From Bacteroides faecium (GTDB lineage Bacteria; Bacteroidota; Bacteroidia; Bacteroidales; Bacteroidaceae), in NCBI RefSeq assembly GCF_012113595.1, contig NZ_CP050831.1, forward strand, positions 620,001 to 684,000: 64,000 bases of DNA, in the 5' to 3' direction. Position numbers and translations under genes: made by a program. Under the pieces are notes generated by a model, which saw only the letters and a list, made by a program, of their open reading frames with translations, ran no database searches and was not told where the DNA came from. This document shows positions 44,469-54,344 of this stretch, in pieces (position 1 is the first letter of the stretch; each line of letters starts with the position of its first letter).

Positions 44469-46076
44469 TTACCAACCCTCATTCTGAGTCATTAGCTTGT
44501 TGACGGTAATCTCTGTATTCGGAATTGGGAAAAGAACATTACGGTCTGTCATATTCTGCCCTACTCTGCTTGCGTATTTAAATTCCGACGGAGCAGTCGT
44601 TGAAATTTCCGTTCCAAAAGCCTTCATTGTAGCCACATATTCTCCCCAACGAAGCAAGTCGAGTTTACGTTGCCCTTCAAAACAAAGTTCCCTAAACCGT
44701 TCTTTTTTTACTTCTTCCAAAAAATCCGTCTTAGCCAAATCTGCCGGAAGATCCACTGTCGCATCAACGGTATGAATCGGTTTTCCATAGGCCCTTCTTC
44801 TCACCTGGTTGATTGCGTCATACGCTTCGTCGGTAGGACCGTTGACCTCATTCTCAGCCTCAGCTTTCATCAGCAGGACATCACTGTAACGGATAACAGG
44901 AAAATTTGTGGAATTAAAGAGACGTGCTTTTTGCCCTGTCTCGTATTCCCTTCTCCATTTGCCGGGGTTACGATTATATATCTGAGTAGCCGAAAACATT
45001 ATTTTCTTAGTAACCTGAACCACTTCTGTTTCCTGAGTTTCCTCATTAACCTTTGTTTCTTCCACTATATTATAGTAATAAGGAGCAACATTCCAATCCT
45101 TACGTAAATCACCCTCTCCATACGAATCATAAAGTCTTTTAGAAGCCTTCATCGGACCACCTGAATAACCAATAGATTCATCACGGCATAAAATACCATT
45201 CTCCACTCCTACAGAGCCGGCCAAATCTACCGTACCAATTTTATTACCATACATACCTATTTCCCAAATACACTCCTTGCTTTCATTAATATCTTGCGAA
45301 TGATTAATAAAGATTTGCGCATAATCCGAATTCAGTTCATGTTTTGTTGAGGCAATCACCTTGTTGGCATACTCCAAAGCATCCGCATAGCGTGTCTCGT
45401 CTTTCAACGGTTCACCGGCCATTTTCAAGAACACTCTTGCCAAGACAGCCTGAACACCCGTTTTACTAATCCGTTCGTTATAACCAAGCGCATCAATATC
45501 CAATACCAGTTTTTCAGCCTCCTGCATATCCTTTACAATCTGCTTATAAATATCTGCCAATGGCGATTTCGCCAGATAACTATCATTAGCAGACATTGTA
45601 GGAGTAAGCTTCAACGGCACTTCACCAAAGAAAGAGGTCAGCAGATAATAGAAATATCCTCTCAAGAAAAGAGCCTCTCCCTTCGCCGCTTTCATCACAT
45701 CTGTATCCAATTCTTTACCTTCGACGCTATACAGCAGAAGATTGGCCCTGTTCACTCCTTCATACAGCACTTCCCAGAAGCGTCCGACATCCAGGTCAGC
45801 GGCATCCATTACCCCTGCACGGATATTAGTGTTGTTAAAATTATTAGTATAAAAAGACTCGTCGCTCAGCACAAAGAGGCTGAAAAGTCCCTTACTGTAC
45901 ATTCTTCCGTTTGTGTCAATCAGACGATTATACACTCCGTTCAATGCCTGCAACAGTTCGCTTTCCGTATTATAATAATAATCAGGAGAAACGAAATCAG
46001 GTTCTTTATCCAGTATGTTCGAGCAGGAAGTTGCCAACAGACATACGGTCATCCATAACAATATAGTATGCTTCAT
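44469..46076 (-). CDS. SusD/RagB-family lipoprotein (PUL2)
   Basis: 535 residues with lipobox LATSC near residue 18. It has the SusD hallmarks: ALNGVYNRLID, ALFLRGYFYYLLTSFFGEVPL, YSDVLLMKAEAENEV and the C-terminal ERFRELCFEGQRKLDLLRWGEY. It forms the lid on the adjacent SusC (24 bp upstream in the operon) and binds the oligosaccharide substrate. Confidence 0.95.
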   Translation of the reverse strand: MKHTILLWMTVCLLATSCSNILDKEPDFVSPDYYYNTESELLQALNGVYNRLIDTNGRMYSKGLFSLFVLSDESFYTNNFNNTNIRAGVMDAADLDVGRFWEVLYEGVNRANLLLYSVEGKELDTDVMKAAKGEALFLRGYFYYLLTSFFGEVPLKLTPTMSANDSYLAKSPLADIYKQIVKDMQEAEKLVLDIDALGYNERISKTGVQAVLARVFLKMAGEPLKDETRYADALEYANKVIASTKHELNSDYAQIFINHSQDINESKECIWEIGMYGNKIGTVDLAGSVGVENGILCRDESIGYSGGPMKASKRLYDSYGEGDLRKDWNVAPYYYNIVEETKVNEETQETEVVQVTKKIMFSATQIYNRNPGKWRREYETGQKARLFNSTNFPVIRYSDVLLMKAEAENEVNGPTDEAYDAINQVRRRAYGKPIHTVDATVDLPADLAKTDFLEEVKKERFRELCFEGQRKLDLLRWGEYVATMKAFGTEISTTAPSEFKYASRVGQNMTDRNVLFPIPNTEITVNKLMTQNEGW

Positions 46077-46100
46077 ATCTAACGGTTTGATTTTAAGGGT

Positions 46101-49100
46101 TTAAAAAGAAATGTCAACTCCTAATGTTAAAGTTCTCGGTCTTGGATAAGGGGACCAGTCGAAAGAGGGCGTCAACGCCGTGGGGCGAGTGGAAACCTCC
46201 GGATCCGGTCCTGAATATTTGGTCCATGTAATCAAGTTCTGCGCAGAAGCATATACTTTCAATGACTTGATATTTATCTTTTTCAGCCATGCGTTCGGCA
46301 GTCTGTATCCCAATGATACTGTTTTCAGACGCAGGAAAGAACCGTCTTCAATGGTACGCGATGAATAAACAGCCGGTCCTTGCCCACCTATCCGGTAAAG
46401 TTCGTTCGTCTGGTTTTCGGGAGTCCAACGATTTGCAAACGAAGCAAACATATTGAGTGAGGTACGGGCATTCGGATCGCCACCTTCAAACTCAATACGG
46501 TTGGCATTCAACACATCGCCGCCATAGCTCCATTGGAAGAATACGTTCAGGTCGAAGTTCTTGTACTGGAAGTTATTGCCGAATCCACCGATGTGCTTCG
46601 GATTCGGGTTACCGATAATAGTCAGGTCATAGTCATTCACCACTCCGTCGCGATTGATATCCTTGAATTTGATATCTCCCGGCTGAATCTTCTCACGTGC
46701 ATTCCCATTATTGGGGACACCGTCTTTCAGTATATATGACTCTCCTACCTTATCGAAATCCGTGTACTGGTAAACCCCGTCAAAAATATGTCCGTAGAAC
46801 ATAGCAATCGGATGCCCGGGAATGGCAATATAAGGATAAGCATTGTTGAAATTACCCCAGTTCACACGGCTTGCCAGGCTCGGTTCATCATCGTTCAAAG
46901 ACAAAACTTTGTTGCGGTTGAACGAGATGTTAAAGCTGGAAGTCCAGGAGAACTCTTTCGTTTGTATGTTTTTAGTGTCGATGGTGAACTCAAGTCCCGA
47001 ATTGGAAACCGATCCTACATTTCTGTAAGCCGACAAATATCCCATGCTCGGTGCCAATGTAGCATTCAACAGCAAGTCTTTCGTTTTCTTATAGTAATAA
47101 TCTGCCGTTAACGAAATCCGGTTATCCAGGAACGACATGTCCAATCCAATGTTAGTCTGTACGGTAGTCTCCCATTTCAGTTTGGGATTTCCCAACGTTT
47201 TTGGCACTACTCCTTTACCCGGTGTATTACCTGTGCTGTATCCGGAGTCTGCCGTTATCTGCAGGGCTGTCAATGCAGCATAGTCCGTCACGCGGTTGTT
47301 GCCCGTCGTACCGATACCGGCTCTCAGCTTACCGCTGCTAATCCATTTGATATTTTTTACGAATTTCTCTTCACCGAATCCCCATGCGGCAGAAGCAGAC
47401 GGGAAATAAGCCCAACGGTTATTCTTCGGGAACTTCGACGAACCGTCGGCACGGAATGAAACAGTCAACAGATATTTAGACTTATAATTATAGTCTGCTC
47501 TTCCCAAATAAGAAACCAAGCCGTTGGCTGTCTTGCTGATAGTGGCGGAAGTCAGTTCGCCTTCATCCAGTCCGGCAATTCCCAATGCCTCGTTAGGGAC
47601 ATTAATCGCTCTGATTTCATCAATAAACGTACCATTATCCTGCACAGTAAAACCACCCAGCACTTTTAGACGATGGCCTTTTTTTAAAGGGACATCATAT
47701 GTCAAGGTATTTTCATTCAGTAAGCTAGTCCGTTCCGTGTTGGTAATCCAACCGTTCACCTTATTATTGCTATAGCGATGTCCACCCCGCGAGTTAGAGT
47801 TGAAAAATACTTCTTTCCGTTGATGTATCTTATTATATCCACCAGTAATCTTAAGAGTCAGATTCTTCAAAATCTTATATTCAAAATAAGCGTTTCCGAT
47901 GAAATTGTAGGTGAATAACGGATTATACTCATTCTCGGCTGCCATCAGGGGATTGATACGAAGGTCGGTAGTCGGATCGGTTGATTCATCATACAAATCG
48001 TTCAATAAATCACTATCGTTGACACCTGCCACCGGACGGTATCCCCACAATGCATACATCAAACTTGCCGTAGGACTGGTCTGCGATTCAGAAACAATGG
48101 TACCATATTTCTTCGAATATGTATAGTTGGCATTAATGCCCATTTTTATTTTCTTATTGATTGTCTGGTCAAGTACGAAACGACCTTGATATTTTTTGTA
48201 ACCGCTGTTCAGCATAATACCTTGCTGGTCTACCAACGAACCCGAAACAGAGTATCTCGTCTTTTCAGTACCACCCCTGACAGCTATATTGTGGCTATGT
48301 ACCAAAGCATCCCTGTACACCTTGTCCTGCCAGTTGATACCTTCAATATTGCGATAATCTTCCAATGTCCTTTCACCAGCCAAATAACGCTTACTGTAAA
48401 CGTTGTAGTCCGCTTCCAACTGATAGCGTACAAACTCATAAGGATCAAGCATTTCCTGCTTCTTGATAATTTGCTGTACACCTACCCAACCACTGTATGT
48501 CACGGTAGGCGAACTGACCTTCCCTTTCTTTGTAGTTACCAAAATCACCCCATTCGCACCTCTCGCACCATAGATAGCCGTTGCCGACGCATCTTTCAAG
48601 ATTTCAATAGACTCGATTTCTTCGGGATTCAGCATATTTCCCACTGCCATTTCCAGCGGAAAGCCATCCACTACATACAATGGAGAGTTATCCTGCGTCA
48701 CCGAGTTATTACCACGAATGACAATCTGCAAGTCACTGCCCGGCTGTCCGTCGGACGAAGTTACCTGTACACCTGCTACACGCCCCGCAAGACTTTCTTC
48801 AAAATTAAAAACCGGCGCTTTACGCATATCTTGCACATTAGCCTTTGCAATAGCTCCCGTCAAATCCTTACGAGGGCCGGAACCATATGCAGTAATCACC
48901 ACTTCCTCCAACAATTCCGAAACGGCACGTAAGCGAACGGTCAGTTTCTTTCCATCCGCTACCGTCACCGTCTGCTTCTCGTATCCGATAAAAGAAACCT
49001 CCAGATTTATGTTATCGCCATCCACCCGGATAGAAAAATTCCCATCCAGGTCGCTGATAGTACCCACGCTTTTCCCGGCGACCGCTACAGAAGCCCCGAT

Positions 49101-49295
49101 AATAGGTTCTCCTGTTTCAAAATCAATCACCGAGCCAATTACCGTTCGCGTTTTTGCCTGTTGGGCAATCGCTACACTGTTCATTTTTGAAACATCTTCT
49201 GCCGAATGTACTACAGAAGAAAAGGAAATAGATAAATACACAAGACTACAGCATCTAATGTACCACTTCGCTTTTGAAATAACTGCGTTCTTCAT
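46101..49295 (-). CDS. SusC/RagA-family TonB-linked outer membrane transporter (PUL2)
   Basis: 1064 residues. A signal peptide is followed by a carboxypeptidase-D-regulatory-like domain (RTVIGSVIDFETGEPIIGAS), a plug with SATAIYGARGANGVILVTTKKG, and a barrel ending in RTLTLGVDISF. It is the first gene of the PUL2 operon, behind a full consensus promoter with a dyad at the start site. It would import oligosaccharides released at the cell surface. Confidence 0.96.
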   Translation of the reverse strand: MKNAVISKAKWYIRCCSLVYLSISFSSVVHSAEDVSKMNSVAIAQQAKTRTVIGSVIDFETGEPIIGASVAVAGKSVGTISDLDGNFSIRVDGDNINLEVSFIGYEKQTVTVADGKKLTVRLRAVSELLEEVVITAYGSGPRKDLTGAIAKANVQDMRKAPVFNFEESLAGRVAGVQVTSSDGQPGSDLQIVIRGNNSVTQDNSPLYVVDGFPLEMAVGNMLNPEEIESIEILKDASATAIYGARGANGVILVTTKKGKVSSPTVTYSGWVGVQQIIKKQEMLDPYEFVRYQLEADYNVYSKRYLAGERTLEDYRNIEGINWQDKVYRDALVHSHNIAVRGGTEKTRYSVSGSLVDQQGIMLNSGYKKYQGRFVLDQTINKKIKMGINANYTYSKKYGTIVSESQTSPTASLMYALWGYRPVAGVNDSDLLNDLYDESTDPTTDLRINPLMAAENEYNPLFTYNFIGNAYFEYKILKNLTLKITGGYNKIHQRKEVFFNSNSRGGHRYSNNKVNGWITNTERTSLLNENTLTYDVPLKKGHRLKVLGGFTVQDNGTFIDEIRAINVPNEALGIAGLDEGELTSATISKTANGLVSYLGRADYNYKSKYLLTVSFRADGSSKFPKNNRWAYFPSASAAWGFGEEKFVKNIKWISSGKLRAGIGTTGNNRVTDYAALTALQITADSGYSTGNTPGKGVVPKTLGNPKLKWETTVQTNIGLDMSFLDNRISLTADYYYKKTKDLLLNATLAPSMGYLSAYRNVGSVSNSGLEFTIDTKNIQTKEFSWTSSFNISFNRNKVLSLNDDEPSLASRVNWGNFNNAYPYIAIPGHPIAMFYGHIFDGVYQYTDFDKVGESYILKDGVPNNGNAREKIQPGDIKFKDINRDGVVNDYDLTIIGNPNPKHIGGFGNNFQYKNFDLNVFFQWSYGGDVLNANRIEFEGGDPNARTSLNMFASFANRWTPENQTNELYRIGGQGPAVYSSRTIEDGSFLRLKTVSLGYRLPNAWLKKINIKSLKVYASAQNLITWTKYSGPDPEVSTRPTALTPSFDWSPYPRPRTLTLGVDISF

Positions 49296-49351
49296 GGTGC
49301 AATACTTAATTTCTCGTTAACAATTTAAATGGTATATCTAAGTTTTCAATG

Positions 49352-49380
49352 CTAGCAACTGGTCTACTCTGGTCTGCTAG
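49352..49380. promoter_or_regulatory. Operator-like dyad at the PUL2 transcription start
   Basis: CTAGCA (49352-49357) and TGCTAG (49375-49380) enclose two 10-bp direct repeats, CTGGTCTACT and CTGGTCTGCT. It sits just downstream of the -7 box, where a bound repressor would block initiation. Confidence 0.5.
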
Positions 49381-49386
49381 ACTTTG

Positions 49387-49417
49387 CAAACATAGCGATT
49401 ATTTATTAAACTCCAAA
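49387..49417 (-). promoter_or_regulatory. Consensus promoter of the PUL2 susC operon
   Basis: Minus strand: TTTG (49414-49417), 19-nt spacer, TATGTTTG (49387-49394), giving a leader of about 85 nt. Confidence 0.8.
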
Positions 49418-49509
49418 TAAATTCAAAGAAAAAAGTATAATTATTCTTGCAGAATATCACAGAAGGCTCATTAACAAGGGGTAATGCACTTTTATTTTTT
49501 TTCGGAAGC

Positions 49510-49562
49510 AGGAAAAAGAAAAACGGGACACACCTCTTTTATATAGAAAAGGCTATGTCCCG
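49510..49562 (-). terminator. Terminator of the LacI-family gene
   Basis: Stem CGGGACA/TGTCCCG with an inner CCTTTTC/GAAAAGG-like pairing, then TTTTTCTTTTTCC on the minus strand, 30 bp past the stop. Confidence 0.8.
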
Positions 49563-49592
49563 CAAATAATACGATCTGAAAAAGTCAGGGTT

Positions 49593-50630
49593 TCAACTCG
49601 TCTTTTTAAGAGAAGATTCTCTGATATTTAGTTTTGCATCCAGAATGATTGACTTCGACGGCAGTTTATCTTCATTATTGCTATTATGCTTGATTTGTTC
49701 CAATAACAATTGCGCGGCATTCCTCCCCATTTCAAAAGTCGGCTGCTCCACGCTAGTCAGGTTAGGTTCCACGATAAGTGCTTCTTTTGATTCGGAGAAG
49801 CCGGCTACCGCTATATCTTCCGGGATACGGATTCTGTTTTTCTGAAGCGTTTTCATCGCTCCTATTGCTACGGGGTCATTCACTGCAAAGATTCCATCCG
49901 GCAATTTTTCCATTTCAAGAATCCGGTGGGCAGCCATTATCCCTTTTTCCATCATTATTCCGCAGTCGATAATCAAGGACTCGTCGACCGGCAAGCCATA
50001 CTTTCGCAAGGCATCCATATATCCGCTCTTACGTTTCTGTGCAATGAGCAAATCTTCAGAACCCGCCAAATGGACGATCCGCCTGCATCCTTGCCGTATC
50101 AAATGTTCGACCGCAGAAAAAGCCCATTTATAATCATCAATAACCACATGGGGAGCAGACAGCTCCGCACAAATCCGATTGAAGAAAACCACGGGGAAAT
50201 TATTCCGAATCAAATCAGAGAAGTAACTGGTGTTTTCTGATTCCTGGGTAACCGAAATCAAAAAGCCGTCTACCATCTGCGCTTCCAACGCCTGCATATT
50301 CCGCAATTCATTCTCGTGCGACTCGTTAGACTGCATAATCAGCACATGGTATCCTTCAGGATTGAGCACACTCTGAATGCCCATAATTACCTCCGAAAAG
50401 AAGGAGTTGACAAACTCAGGGACAATCACTCCAATAAACATGGACTGGCTTTGTTTCAGGCTCAAAGAAATCGGATTCGGCTTATAATTCCACTTTTCCG
50501 CAAGCTCCAGAACCGCTTTGCGTGTTTCCGGATTGACGTCCCATTTATCACACAAGGCTCTGGAAACAGTGGAAGTCGAAATCTTCAACTCCTTGGCTAA
50601 ATCCTTGATAGTCACTCTTGATTTACTCAT
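49593..50630 (-). CDS. LacI-family transcriptional regulator of PUL2
   Basis: 345 residues. The N-terminal helix-turn-helix and hinge are typical (VTIKDLAKELKISTSTVSRALCD, NPETRKAVLELAEKWNYKPNPIS). A periplasmic-binding-protein-like effector domain follows, with FIGVIVPEF, GCRRIVHLAGSEDLLIAQKRKSGY and EQPTFEMGRNAAQLLLEQI. It lies upstream of the PUL2 susC in the same orientation but has its own terminator, and is divergent from the symporter. A strong dyad at 50712-50739 is its likely operator. The inducer is probably a sugar derived from the PUL2 glycan. Confidence 0.93.
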   Translation of the reverse strand: MSKSRVTIKDLAKELKISTSTVSRALCDKWDVNPETRKAVLELAEKWNYKPNPISLSLKQSQSMFIGVIVPEFVNSFFSEVIMGIQSVLNPEGYHVLIMQSNESHENELRNMQALEAQMVDGFLISVTQESENTSYFSDLIRNNFPVVFFNRICAELSAPHVVIDDYKWAFSAVEHLIRQGCRRIVHLAGSEDLLIAQKRKSGYMDALRKYGLPVDESLIIDCGIMMEKGIMAAHRILEMEKLPDGIFAVNDPVAIGAMKTLQKNRIRIPEDIAVAGFSESKEALIVEPNLTSVEQPTFEMGRNAAQLLLEQIKHNSNNEDKLPSKSIILDAKLNIRESSLKKTS

Positions 50631-50711
50631 AAGCTAATCCCCTTTCTTAAAAATTGCCCGAATATAATCAAATTCCGGTGATTGAGATGTTAAAACGCCA
50701 AGAGTTTAATT

Positions 50712-50739
50712 TCGGGAACGTTTGCGGTAACGTTCCCGA
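50712..50739. promoter_or_regulatory. LacI-type operator between lacI-like gene and symporter
   Basis: Perfect 11-bp arms TCGGGAACGTT and AACGTTCCCGA around a 6-nt centre. The AACGTT half-sites are typical of LacI-family operators. It sits 43 bp upstream of the symporter -7 box and about 80 bp from the LacI start, so it could control both. Confidence 0.65.
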
Positions 50740-50782
50740 TGATTTATATTCCGAATTGCTTATTTATCTGTAGAATCAAAAA

Positions 50783-50790
50783 TATATTTG
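50783..50790 (+). promoter_or_regulatory. -7 promoter element of the symporter gene
   Basis: TATATTTG, 51 bp before the preferred start. The nearest TTG upstream is 24 nt away, slightly long, which suits a regulated promoter. It argues for the start at 50842, since 50803 would lie almost at the transcript end. Confidence 0.55.
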
Positions 50791-50841
50791 CCGTCAGCTT
50801 AGATGTTTTCCAAGCCTGTTTTGTTAACTAAATCATTTGAT

Positions 50842-52527
50842 ATGACTACTCTTGACATCATTACTATCGTACTATTTTCACTCGGAGTTGTTTTGGTCGG
50901 ATTGGCTTTCTCCAGAAAAGGTAAAAGTATGCAATCTTTCTTTGCCGCCAACGGAACCATGCCGTGGTATATGAGCGGACTGTCCCTGTTTATGGGATTT
51001 TTCTCTGCCGGCACATTCGTCGTATGGGGTTCCATAGCTTATTCCATGGGCTGGGTTTCAATTACTATCCAATGGACAATGGCGGTCGCCGGTTTCATAG
51101 TGGGGGTGCTCATTGCTCCCAAATGGCATAAAACGGGGGCGCTCACAGCAGCAGAATACATACACAAAAGACTGGGCAAGTCTACGCAGAAGATATATAC
51201 CTACCTGTTCTTATCTATCTCCGTGTTTCTCACTGCTTCTTTCCTCTATCCGGTCGCCAAAATATTAGAGGTTTCTACCGGTTTGCCTTTAAATACTTGT
51301 ATTTTATTATTAGGCGGGCTATGCATTTTGTATGTGTCCGCAGGCGGATTATGGGCTGTGATTTCCACAGACGTACTTCAGTTCGTTATCCTGACGGCGG
51401 CGGTTATTATCGTAGTTCCTTTATCTTTCGACAAAATCAATGGAGTCACCGCTTTGATAGAACAAGTGCCCGACACATTCTATAATCTTCTGAATGATGA
51501 ATATACTTTTGGCTTCCTGATAGCCTTTGGTATCTATAACACTATATTCCTGGGTGGAAACTGGGCATACGTACAGCGATATACCTGTGTCAAAACACAA
51601 AATGACTCCAGGAAGGTAGGTTATCTGTTCGGCGCTTTATACATCATCAGTCCGGTGTTATGGATGCTCCCGCCAATGGTTTACAGGGTATATGATCCTT
51701 CACTCTCATTGCTTGACGCAGAAGGCGCATATTTGATGATGTGCAAAGAAGTACTTCCGAACGGGCTTTTGGGATTGATGATCGGCGGTATGATTTTCGC
51801 AACCACCAGCGCGCTGAATTCAAAACTGAATATTGCTTCGGGAGTCATCACTAATGATATATTCAAAAACCTAAGACCGAAAAGTTCCGACCGTACGCTG
51901 ATGTACGTTGCAAGAATCTCGACGATTCTTTTCGGAGTGCTCAGCATATTGATAGCCATGCTTATTCCTAAAATGGGGGGAGTTGTAAATGTGGTTATCA
52001 GCTTGGCGGCACTGACAGGTGTTCCTTTATATCTGCCTATCATTTGGACGCTATTCTCCAAAAGACAGACTTCGACCTCGAACATCACCACCACTTTATT
52101 AAGTTTAGCTGTCAATGGTTTATTCAAATTCATCACTCCGCTAATGGGCTTCTCTCTCAATCGTGCCGAGGAGATGATTCTTGGAGTTACTTTCCCAATC
52201 CTATGCCTGGCTATTTTCGAGATATATTATAAAGCGAAGAACAAGGAATCGGAAAAGTATCAATCTTACTTAGTATGGAATAAAGAGAACAATGCCCGGA
52301 AACTAAAAGAAATTGAAGAAAATGAATCGTCAGAAAAAGCGGGCAATAATTTCAGCAAACGGGTGATCGGTTATGGTATCTTCGCTTCCGGAGCCGGTAT
52401 TGCGATACTGGGCGGCATGGCAGATAACGGTCAGAAACTTATCATCACAACGGGCGTCGTGTTTGCCCTGCTCGGATTGCTGATGACCAGGAATCCCAAA
52501 ATCATTCATAAAAAGGGAAACTCCTGA
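50842..52527 (+). CDS. Solute:sodium symporter family protein (SSF)
   Basis: About 561 residues from the ATG at 50842 (an upstream ATG at 50803 adds 13 residues). It has around 13-15 hydrophobic segments beginning LDIITIVLFSLGVVLVGLAF. The SSF-like core includes FFSAGTFVVWGS, LTAAEYIHKRLG, YVSAGGLWAVISTDVLQFVILTAA cut to GGLWAVISTDVLQ, and GGMIFATTSALNSKLNIASGV. It would take up a sugar or organic acid with sodium across the inner membrane, probably a product of PUL2 glycan breakdown. It is divergent from the LacI gene with the dyad between them. Confidence 0.9.
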   Translation: MTTLDIITIVLFSLGVVLVGLAFSRKGKSMQSFFAANGTMPWYMSGLSLFMGFFSAGTFVVWGSIAYSMGWVSITIQWTMAVAGFIVGVLIAPKWHKTGALTAAEYIHKRLGKSTQKIYTYLFLSISVFLTASFLYPVAKILEVSTGLPLNTCILLLGGLCILYVSAGGLWAVISTDVLQFVILTAAVIIVVPLSFDKINGVTALIEQVPDTFYNLLNDEYTFGFLIAFGIYNTIFLGGNWAYVQRYTCVKTQNDSRKVGYLFGALYIISPVLWMLPPMVYRVYDPSLSLLDAEGAYLMMCKEVLPNGLLGLMIGGMIFATTSALNSKLNIASGVITNDIFKNLRPKSSDRTLMYVARISTILFGVLSILIAMLIPKMGGVVNVVISLAALTGVPLYLPIIWTLFSKRQTSTSNITTTLLSLAVNGLFKFITPLMGFSLNRAEEMILGVTFPILCLAIFEIYYKAKNKESEKYQSYLVWNKENNARKLKEIEENESSEKAGNNFSKRVIGYGIFASGAGIAILGGMADNGQKLIITTGVVFALLGLLMTRNPKIIHKKGNS

Positions 52528-52628
52528 ATAAATCCATTCTATGTAAAAGAAAATATAGACAGATATATTCAGATTCTCATTTAATGCTTATCTTTGTCTA
52601 TATTTCATTTACAAAACAGCCGTATATC

Positions 52629-54185
52629 ATGGAAATGAACTTCAGAAGATACCCGATAGGAATACAGAATTTCGAGCAGTTGCGCAATGGAAATTACGTA
52701 TATGTAGATAAGACGTCCTTGGTTTATAAATTGGCGAATACCAATACAACTTATTTTCTGAGCCGTCCCCGACGTTTTGGGAAAAGTTTGCTAGTATCCA
52801 CACTCGAAGCTTATTTCCAAGGAAAGAAAGAATTGTTCAACGGACTGGCAATGGAAACTCTGGAGAAAGAATGGACAGTGTATCCGGTGCTGCATATAGA
52901 TTTCAGTATAAGTAAATATACTACTTCCGATATGCTGACTGCTGTAATTAACCGCCAATTACTCCTTTGGGAGAAATTATACAGTCGGGAAGAAGGAGAT
53001 ACGACTTTCAGTTTACGCTTTGAAGGGGTTATCCGCCGCGCTTATGAGCAGACGGGAAAGCAAGTAGTTATATTGATAGACGAATACGATTCGCCGATGC
53101 TGGACAGCAACAATAATGAAGAAGTTCAAGCGGAAATCCGGAATATAATGCGGGATTTTTTCAGTCCTCTCAAGGGAGCCGGGCAATATCTCCGTCTGTT
53201 GTTTCTGACAGGCATCAGCAAATTCAGCCAAATGAGTATTTTCAGCGAACTGAATAATCTGCAAAATATCAGCATGTGGGATGAATTTAGTGCGATTTGC
53301 GGCATCACAGAAGAAGAGTTGCGTTCCCAATTGCAATTTGATATCGAACAGATGGCTCAAGCCAACAACGAAACGTATGAAGAAGCTTGCGCACATTTAA
53401 AACTACAATATGACGGTTATCACTTCAGTGAAAACAGTGAAGATATCTACAATCCCTTTAGTTTAATCAATGCATTTGCGCAAAAGAAATATGCGAATTT
53501 CTGGTTTTCTACCGGCACGCCTACTTTCTTAATAGACCTTCTGCAAGAAAGCGGCTTTGACATCCGGGATTTGGATGCCACTACTGCCACAGCGGAACAG
53601 TTTGACGCTCCCAGCAATAGAATTACCGACCCGCTTCCGGTGCTCTACCAAAGCGGTTACCTCACAATAAAAGGCTACGACCCGAATTTTCAAGCCTACA
53701 CATTGGGGTATCCCAACAAAGAGGTGAGAAAAGGTTTTATCGAGTCGCTCATGCCAGCTTATGTACATTTGCCTGCACGCGAGAATACATTTTATGTAAT
53801 ATCGTTCATCAAAGACTTACGTGTCGGGAAATTGAATGAATGTCTGGAAAGGATGAAATCTTTCTTCGCTTCCATCCCTAACAAACTAAACAATAAAGAA
53901 GAAAAACATTATCAGACTATCTTCTACCTGTTTTTCCGCCTGATGGGACAATATATAGATGTGGAAGTAGACACAGCCATCGGAAGAGCGGATGCAGTCG
54001 TGAAAATGCAAGATGCCGTTTACGTCTTTGAATTCAAAGTGGATGGTACACCGGAAGAGGCGTTGGCACAGATTAACAGTAAGGGGTATGCCATTCCTTA
54101 TCAGACTGGAAACTTGAAAACAATTAAAGTCGGTGTCAATTTTGACAGTGCTACAAGAACCATAGGCGACTGGAAGATTGAATAA
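52629..54185 (+). CDS. AAA-ATPase-like / PD-(D/E)XK nuclease family protein
   Basis: 518 residues from the ATG at 52629 (an earlier ATG at 52584 lies before and in front of the -7 element TATCTTTG at 52589-52596, so it is unlikely). The N-terminal part is AAA-ATPase_like (PF09820): YPIGIQNFEQLRNGNYVYVDKT, Walker A SRPRRFGKS and Walker B VVILIDEYDSP (about 146-156). The C-terminal PDDEXK_9 nuclease domain has GRADAVVKMQDAVYVFEFK, giving the Asp and Glu-x-Lys residues. The family is very common in Bacteroides, often multi-copy. Its role is unknown; nucleic-acid processing or defence is possible. Confidence 0.9.
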   Translation: MEMNFRRYPIGIQNFEQLRNGNYVYVDKTSLVYKLANTNTTYFLSRPRRFGKSLLVSTLEAYFQGKKELFNGLAMETLEKEWTVYPVLHIDFSISKYTTSDMLTAVINRQLLLWEKLYSREEGDTTFSLRFEGVIRRAYEQTGKQVVILIDEYDSPMLDSNNNEEVQAEIRNIMRDFFSPLKGAGQYLRLLFLTGISKFSQMSIFSELNNLQNISMWDEFSAICGITEEELRSQLQFDIEQMAQANNETYEEACAHLKLQYDGYHFSENSEDIYNPFSLINAFAQKKYANFWFSTGTPTFLIDLLQESGFDIRDLDATTATAEQFDAPSNRITDPLPVLYQSGYLTIKGYDPNFQAYTLGYPNKEVRKGFIESLMPAYVHLPARENTFYVISFIKDLRVGKLNECLERMKSFFASIPNKLNNKEEKHYQTIFYLFFRLMGQYIDVEVDTAIGRADAVVKMQDAVYVFEFKVDGTPEEALAQINSKGYAIPYQTGNLKTIKVGVNFDSATRTIGDWKIE

Positions 54186-54312
54186 CTACCAGTATCCTTC
54201 TTTAGTATTAACGCACTTTGAAGGGTATAGCCTTTCTTACATCAAAACATAGAAGGAAAATATAATTTTCTTGTTTAATGCACAAATCAATTTCTTTATC
54301 TGAAAAAAGTAA

Positions 54313-54320
54313 TAACTTTG
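54313..54320 (+). promoter_or_regulatory. -7 promoter element of the HU-like gene
   Basis: TAACTTTG matches TAnnTTTG. The transcript would include the whole TATAGGC array in its leader. Confidence 0.5.
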
Positions 54321-54344
54321 AGTGCATAAACTAATCCGTCCGGT

